Assembly (NCBI GenBank): GCA_052388025.1
Contig: JBQTIP010000061.1
Coordinates: 1-25,352, forward strand
Origin: JBQTIP01 sp052388025
Lineage (GTDB): Bacteria > Actinomycetota > UBA4738 > HRBIN12
Direction of reading: 5' to 3'
DNA length: 25,352 nucleotides
Each line of letters begins with the position of its first letter. Within the stretch, counting starts at the first letter, position 1. A model generated the notes under the pieces. It was not told the DNA's origin. It saw only the letters and a list, made by a program, of their open reading frames with translations, and did no database searches. The position numbers and the translations under genes were made by a program. Of this stretch, positions 22,216-25,352 are shown in pieces.

Positions 22216-22221
22216 TACCCT
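22216..22221 (+). promoter_or_regulatory. -10 hexamer of the TIM-barrel-like gene
   Basis: TACCCT lies six bases before the ATG at 22228, with GGGTGG between them, too close to be a normal ribosome-binding site. This is the leaderless layout. Confidence 0.5.
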
Positions 22222-22227
22222 GGGTGG

Positions 22228-23199
22228 ATGCCATCGACGCCCGCGCCGGCGAGCCGCAGGCGGACCGCCGTCCGAGCCTCCGTGCTCTTCCTGCCCCTTG
22301 CGCTCATGGTGGTGGTGAGCCTCGTCACCCCCCAAGCCACCAATGCGCCCGGGACGTTCCGCGGGGCGACCGGCGAGTCCGGCGACGGAGCCGGGGCGAG
22401 CATCGAAGCCTATCGGGGCCTGGGCTCCTGGATCGACATCTACGACGACGCGGCCTGGGCCGCCCCCCGAGCAACCGTGCGAACGATGAAAGAGCACGGG
22501 GTCCGCACGCTCTACCTCGAGACCTCGAACTTCAACCGGCATCGCCCGTTCATCTTCCGCCCGGGAACGGAGCAGTTCGTCGACGCCGCCCACGACCTCG
22601 GGGTTTACGTCGTGGGCTGGTACCTGCCCGGGTTCGACGATCTCGATCGCGACTTCGAACGGAGCATGGCGGCAATCGGCCTCGTGACCGACGAAGGGAA
22701 CTCGTTCGACTCGTTCGCGCTCGACATCGAATCTCCCGAGGTGGACCCTCCGTCGCTTCGGACCAGCCGGCTCCTGGAGCTGTCGGAGCGGATCCGCGCC
22801 GCCGCCGGGGACGACTATCCGCTCGGGGCCATAGTGGCGTCGCCCCGCGGCGTTGAGACCAACCCGGACTACTGGCCGGGGTTCCCGTACGCGGAGCTCG
22901 CCGCCACCTACGACGTGTTCCTCCCGATGACCTACTTCACGTGGCGCGTGAGCGGGCCTCGCGGTGCCCATTGGTACAGCGCGCAGAACATCGCGATCAT
23001 CCGGGAGGAGACCGGCGACAGGTCGGTCCCGATCCACGTGATCGGCGGCATCTCGGACGAGGCCACGGTCGCCGAGACGAGGGGCTTCGTCCGGGTCGTC
23101 CGCGAGCGCGGCGTGCTCGGGGCAAGCTACTACGGGTTCCCCGGCACCACGCCCGGCCAGTGGGCGGTGCTGGAGACCATCCCGGAAACCCCGGCATAG
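22228..23199 (+). CDS. Membrane-anchored or secreted TIM-barrel-like protein
   Basis: A 323-residue protein with a basic N-terminus (SRRRTAVRAS) and one hydrophobic segment at about 17-33 (a signal anchor or uncleaved signal), then a low-complexity stretch and a globular outer domain. The domain has an alternating strand-helix pattern: GSWIDIYDDAAW, VRTMKEHGVRTLYLETSNF, LGVYVVGWYLPGFDDLDRD, FDSFALDIESPEV, DVFLPMTYFTWR and GVLGASYYGFPGT. This resembles glycoside-hydrolase-like TIM barrels, with acidic residues at the ends of strands (DIES) as candidate catalytic groups, but I cannot name a family. The ATG at 22228 is supported by the basic-hydrophobic N-terminus and by a -10 hexamer six bases upstream; the open frame further upstream is a shadow of DUF885. 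A palindrome overlaps the promoter. fabI follows 59 bases later with its own promoter. Confidence 0.75.
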   Translation: MPSTPAPASRRRTAVRASVLFLPLALMVVVSLVTPQATNAPGTFRGATGESGDGAGASIEAYRGLGSWIDIYDDAAWAAPRATVRTMKEHGVRTLYLETSNFNRHRPFIFRPGTEQFVDAAHDLGVYVVGWYLPGFDDLDRDFERSMAAIGLVTDEGNSFDSFALDIESPEVDPPSLRTSRLLELSERIRAAAGDDYPLGAIVASPRGVETNPDYWPGFPYAELAATYDVFLPMTYFTWRVSGPRGAHWYSAQNIAIIREETGDRSVPIHVIGGISDEATVAETRGFVRVVRERGVLGASYYGFPGTTPGQWAVLETIPETPA

Positions 23200-23231
23200 C
23201 CGCCCGCGCTCCCGCGGCCCCGGCGCCGTCG

Positions 23232-23237
23232 TATCCT
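23232..23237 (+). promoter_or_regulatory. -10 hexamer of fabI
   Basis: TATCCT lies 21 bases before the fabI ATG, identical to the hexamer of the MFS promoter. It leaves a short leader that contains AAGGGGG (23246-23252) as ribosome-binding site. Confidence 0.45.
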
Positions 23238-23258
23238 GCCTTGCCAAGGGGGTTGGGG

Positions 23259-24053
23259 ATGCTGCTCGAGGGGAAGCGATTGCTGATCACCGGCGTGCTC
23301 ACGCCTCAGAGCATCGCCTTCGCCGTCGCGAAGACCGCGCAGGAGGAGGGGGCCGAGATCGTCCTCACCTCGTTCGGGAAGGCCATGAGCCTCACGGAGA
23401 AGAGTGCTCGGCGGCTGCCGACGGCGGTGGACGTCCTCGAGATGGACGTGAACGACCCCGAGCACATCGCGGCTGTCGCCGCCGATCTCGAGGCTCGGTG
23501 GGGCAGCCTCGACGGGTTCCTTCACGCGATCGCGTTTGCCCCACGGGACGCCCTCGGCGGGAACTTCGTGAACACCCCGTGGGAGAGCGTGCAGGTGGCC
23601 TTCCAGACGAGCGCCTACTCGCTGAAGGCGCTAGCGCAGGGCGTGCTGCCGCTCATGAGAGAGCGCGGCGGCGGCATCGTGAGCCTGGACTTCGATGCCT
23701 CGGTTGCCTGGCCTATCTACGACTGGATGGGGGTCGCGAAGGCGGGCCTCGAGGCCGTGACGCGCTACCTGGCCCGCGACCTCGGCCCCCTCGGCATCCG
23801 CGTGAACTGCGTATCGGCCGGTCCGCTGCGGACGATCGCGGCCAAGGGCATCCCCGGCTTCGACGTTCTGGCTCAGGCGTGGGGCAAGCGGGCGCCGCTC
23901 GGGTGGGACACCGGCGATCCGACGCCGGTCGCCCGGACGGTCGTGTTCCTGCTCTCCGACTGGGCCTCGGGCATCACCGCCGAGATCGTCCACGTGGACG
24001 GCGGCTATCACGCGATCGGCGCGGAGCTGGGACCTGCGGGCGAGGAGGCCTGA
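23259..24053 (+). CDS. fabI: Enoyl-ACP reductase, InhA-like
   Basis: An NADH-dependent enoyl-ACP reductase of 264 residues that reduces the double bond in the last step of each fatty-acid elongation cycle. The N-terminus MLLEGKRLLITGVLTPQSIAFAVAKTAQ is the FabI-type nucleotide-binding fold (G...SIA). The catalytic pair is Y154 and K161 in YDWMGVAK, with Y-x6-K spacing. The segment SLDFDASVAW has F145 nine residues before the tyrosine, where mycobacterial InhA has F149 in GMDFDPSRAM and E. coli FabI has a tyrosine; YDWMGVAK also matches InhA YNWMTVAK closely. The C-terminus AEIVHVDGGYHAIG is typical. The ATG at 23259 has AAGGGGG six bases upstream. There are no other fatty-acid genes in the window. 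A strong hairpin follows at 24097. Confidence 0.93.
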   Translation: MLLEGKRLLITGVLTPQSIAFAVAKTAQEEGAEIVLTSFGKAMSLTEKSARRLPTAVDVLEMDVNDPEHIAAVAADLEARWGSLDGFLHAIAFAPRDALGGNFVNTPWESVQVAFQTSAYSLKALAQGVLPLMRERGGGIVSLDFDASVAWPIYDWMGVAKAGLEAVTRYLARDLGPLGIRVNCVSAGPLRTIAAKGIPGFDVLAQAWGKRAPLGWDTGDPTPVARTVVFLLSDWASGITAEIVHVDGGYHAIGAELGPAGEEA

Positions 24054-24096
24054 GGGCCCCTAAGGCCATCGAGAGGCCCACGTCCTCGCTCCGGAC

Positions 24097-24127
24097 GCCC
24101 GGAACCCGCGAAGCGGAACTCCCGGGC
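24097..24127 (+). terminator. Hairpin after fabI
   Basis: GCCCGG (24097-24102) pairs with CCGGGC (24122-24127), an A-T pair follows beyond one bulged base, and then CCGC-GAA-GCGG (24106-24116) forms an inner stem with a 3-base loop. It lies about 44 bases after the fabI stop and before the amidohydrolase. There is no T-tract. A U-tract-less terminator is likely; an RNA element of the next gene is possible. Confidence 0.45.
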
Positions 24128-24173
24128 CGCCGCGCCGGTCTGTAGTTCGAGGTTCCGAGCGGGAGGCGCCGCG

Positions 24174-25352
24174 ATGGAGTGGATGGAGGAGGACCCCGGG
24201 CTTCCGATCAAGTTCGGCCCGTGCTCGAACGCCGAGTACGACCCGGAGCCGCTCTCGCCCGTCGTCGCCGAGGCCATAAGCCGGGCACGCGATGACTGCG
24301 AGCGGAAAGCTCGCCGCTCCGGGATGAGCCGGCGCGAGTTCCTGCTCTCGCTCTGCGGGGCGGCCACGACGCTCCTCGCGCTAGACGCCTGCACGCGGGA
24401 GGCGCTCCGTCGGGTGTCGACGGGCGCCACGCCGGGCGGCGGCTATGCGATCCCGCCGGAGGCGACGACCGAGCCCGACGCCGCCCGGGAGGCGATCGGC
24501 GGCGAGGAGCTCGTGTTCGACCTCCAGGGGCACCTCCTCGAGTACGACATCGACCCGGCGACACGCGACACGGGTTTCTGGCGAAGCTTCCCTCAGCAGG
24601 GTTGCGGGGACGACGACCCGAGGGCGTGCTTCTCGATGGACCACTTCATGGAGGAGTTCTTCCTGCGGAGCGACACGTCGATGGTCGCGCTGTCGGGCCT
24701 TCCGATCGCCCCAGAGGGTAGCCCGCTGTCGCCGGAGATCATGGACGAGGCCCGCCGGGTCGCGGCCGGGCTCTGCGGGGACGAGCGGGTCGTGCTGCAC
24801 GCGCTCACGCTGCCGAACGTGGGGCCTCTCGACGCGAACCTCGATGCGATGGAGGAGGCGGTCGGCCGGTATCGAATCGCGGCGTGGAAGACTTTCACGC
24901 ACTACCCGGACCTCTACACGGGCGGCGACCAGGGTTGGTGGCTCGACGATCACGAGGACGGCCTGCCCCAGGTGGGGGAGCGGTTCATCCGCAAGACCGT
25001 GGAGCTGGGGGTGCCGAGGATCTGCACGCACAAGGGCCTCTCCGGCGGCAGCCGGCTCGCCGCGCCCGTCGACATCGGGCCCGCGGCCCGGGTGCATCCC
25101 GACGTGTCGTTCATCGTCTACCACTCCGGGTTCGAGTCGGGGACCGCTGAGGGCCCCTACACGGCGGCGACCGCGAACGTCGGAGCGAACCGCCTCATCA
25201 CGTCGCTGAAGCGGGCCGGCATCGCCCCGAACGAGAACGTGTACGCGGAGCTGGGAACGACGTGGTGGAACCTCATGCGCTCGCCGACGCAGGCCGCGCA
25301 CGTCCTCGGGAAGCTGCTTCGGTACGTCGGCGAGGCCAACGTCTTGTGGGGC
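24174..25352 (+). CDS. Amidohydrolase, Tat-lipoprotein-like (3' partial)
   Basis: An open frame of 393 codons that runs off the window without a stop. It begins at ATG 24174 with GGGAGG eight bases upstream. Residues 1-50 are a hydrophilic extension (PIKFGPCSNAEYDPEP), followed by a twin-arginine motif SRREF at 52-56, a hydrophobic stretch LLSLCGAATTLLAL, and C73 in LDAC, a possible lipobox. After a linker comes a TIM-barrel amidohydrolase_2 domain: FDLQGHL at 115-121, WKTFTHYPDLY at 239-248, THKGLS near 285, VYHSGFE near 315, and YAELGTTWW near 357; the expected terminal Asp lies beyond the edge, after VLWG. In the first metal motif Gln118 replaces the usual first His of H-x-H. The protein would be exported folded and lipid-anchored. 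Related proteins are uncharacterised; the substrate is unknown. Confidence 0.85.
   Translation, partial: MEWMEEDPGLPIKFGPCSNAEYDPEPLSPVVAEAISRARDDCERKARRSGMSRREFLLSLCGAATTLLALDACTREALRRVSTGATPGGGYAIPPEATTEPDAAREAIGGEELVFDLQGHLLEYDIDPATRDTGFWRSFPQQGCGDDDPRACFSMDHFMEEFFLRSDTSMVALSGLPIAPEGSPLSPEIMDEARRVAAGLCGDERVVLHALTLPNVGPLDANLDAMEEAVGRYRIAAWKTFTHYPDLYTGGDQGWWLDDHEDGLPQVGERFIRKTVELGVPRICTHKGLSGGSRLAAPVDIGPAARVHPDVSFIVYHSGFESGTAEGPYTAATANVGANRLITSLKRAGIAPNENVYAELGTTWWNLMRSPTQAAHVLGKLLRYVGEANVLWG

Noticed and set aside
24381..25301. Minus-strand open frame of 306 codons at the right end
   Set aside because: It is antisense to the amidohydrolase, whose plus-strand frame runs unbroken to the window end with a signal peptide and a recognisable domain.
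1..25352. CRISPR arrays, insertion sequences, tRNA or rRNA genes, phage or conjugation genes
   Set aside because: No regularly spaced repeats, transposase motifs, tRNA-like cloverleaf or rRNA-like sequence were seen on either strand; composition is uniform apart from small intergenic patches.

Overview
The window is very GC-rich, densely coded DNA that looks chromosomal and most like an Actinomycetota genome, perhaps an uncultured lineage. Pointers are two F420-type oxidoreductases (a luciferase-like one and a TIGR03667-like PPOX one), an InhA-like enoyl-ACP reductase, a DrrAB-type ABC exporter, an SOS box of the Gram-positive/actinobacterial type, and many genes whose -10 hexamer lies 6-9 bases before the start codon (leaderless-type promoters). 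I see no rRNA, tRNA, CRISPR array, insertion sequence, phage gene or origin. No gene-free stretch exceeds 300 bases; the longest, about 184 bases, lies between drrA and lon.

Layout. 1-2240 (+): two tandem FAD-dependent oxidoreductases of the phytoene-desaturase/PYROXD2 type, the first cut by the window edge. 2320-2907 (+): a conserved hypothetical. 2941-4974 (-): a UvrD/Rep helicase with a perfect LexA-type box over its start codon. 5023-7869 (+): an apparent operon of DUF2277, a broken DUF1326 gene, a PLP-dependent decarboxylase and an Fpg-type DNA glycosylase. 7886-9301 (-): an AlkZ-related winged-helix protein and msrA. 9458-11017 (+): a second PLP-dependent decarboxylase. 11030-16105 (-): an LLM-class oxidoreductase, an MFS drug-efflux pump, a membrane-anchored zinc-ribbon protein, and drrB-drrA. 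16290-19082 (+): lon and a PPOX-class F420-type enzyme. 19098-22113 (-): a DUF885 metallohydrolase and a class III aminotransferase, 4 bases apart. 22228-25352 (+): a membrane-anchored TIM-barrel-like protein, fabI, and a Tat-lipoprotein-like amidohydrolase cut by the window edge.

Function. Much of the content fits housekeeping and stress: DNA repair (helicase, Fpg, AlkZ-related), protein repair and turnover (MsrA, Lon), drug export (MFS, DrrAB), amino-acid and peptide catabolism (two decarboxylases, an aminotransferase, DUF885) and fatty-acid elongation (FabI). I did not find a clear new multi-gene defence or biosynthetic system. The most interesting signals are regulatory: the SOS box on the helicase start codon, the recurrent leaderless promoter layout, a tandem 12-bp repeat before the AlkZ-related gene, and palindromes placed on the promoters of the MFS, drrAB/lon and TIM-barrel genes. 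The DUF1326 remnant, with a TGA exactly where a conserved cysteine is expected, also deserves attention.
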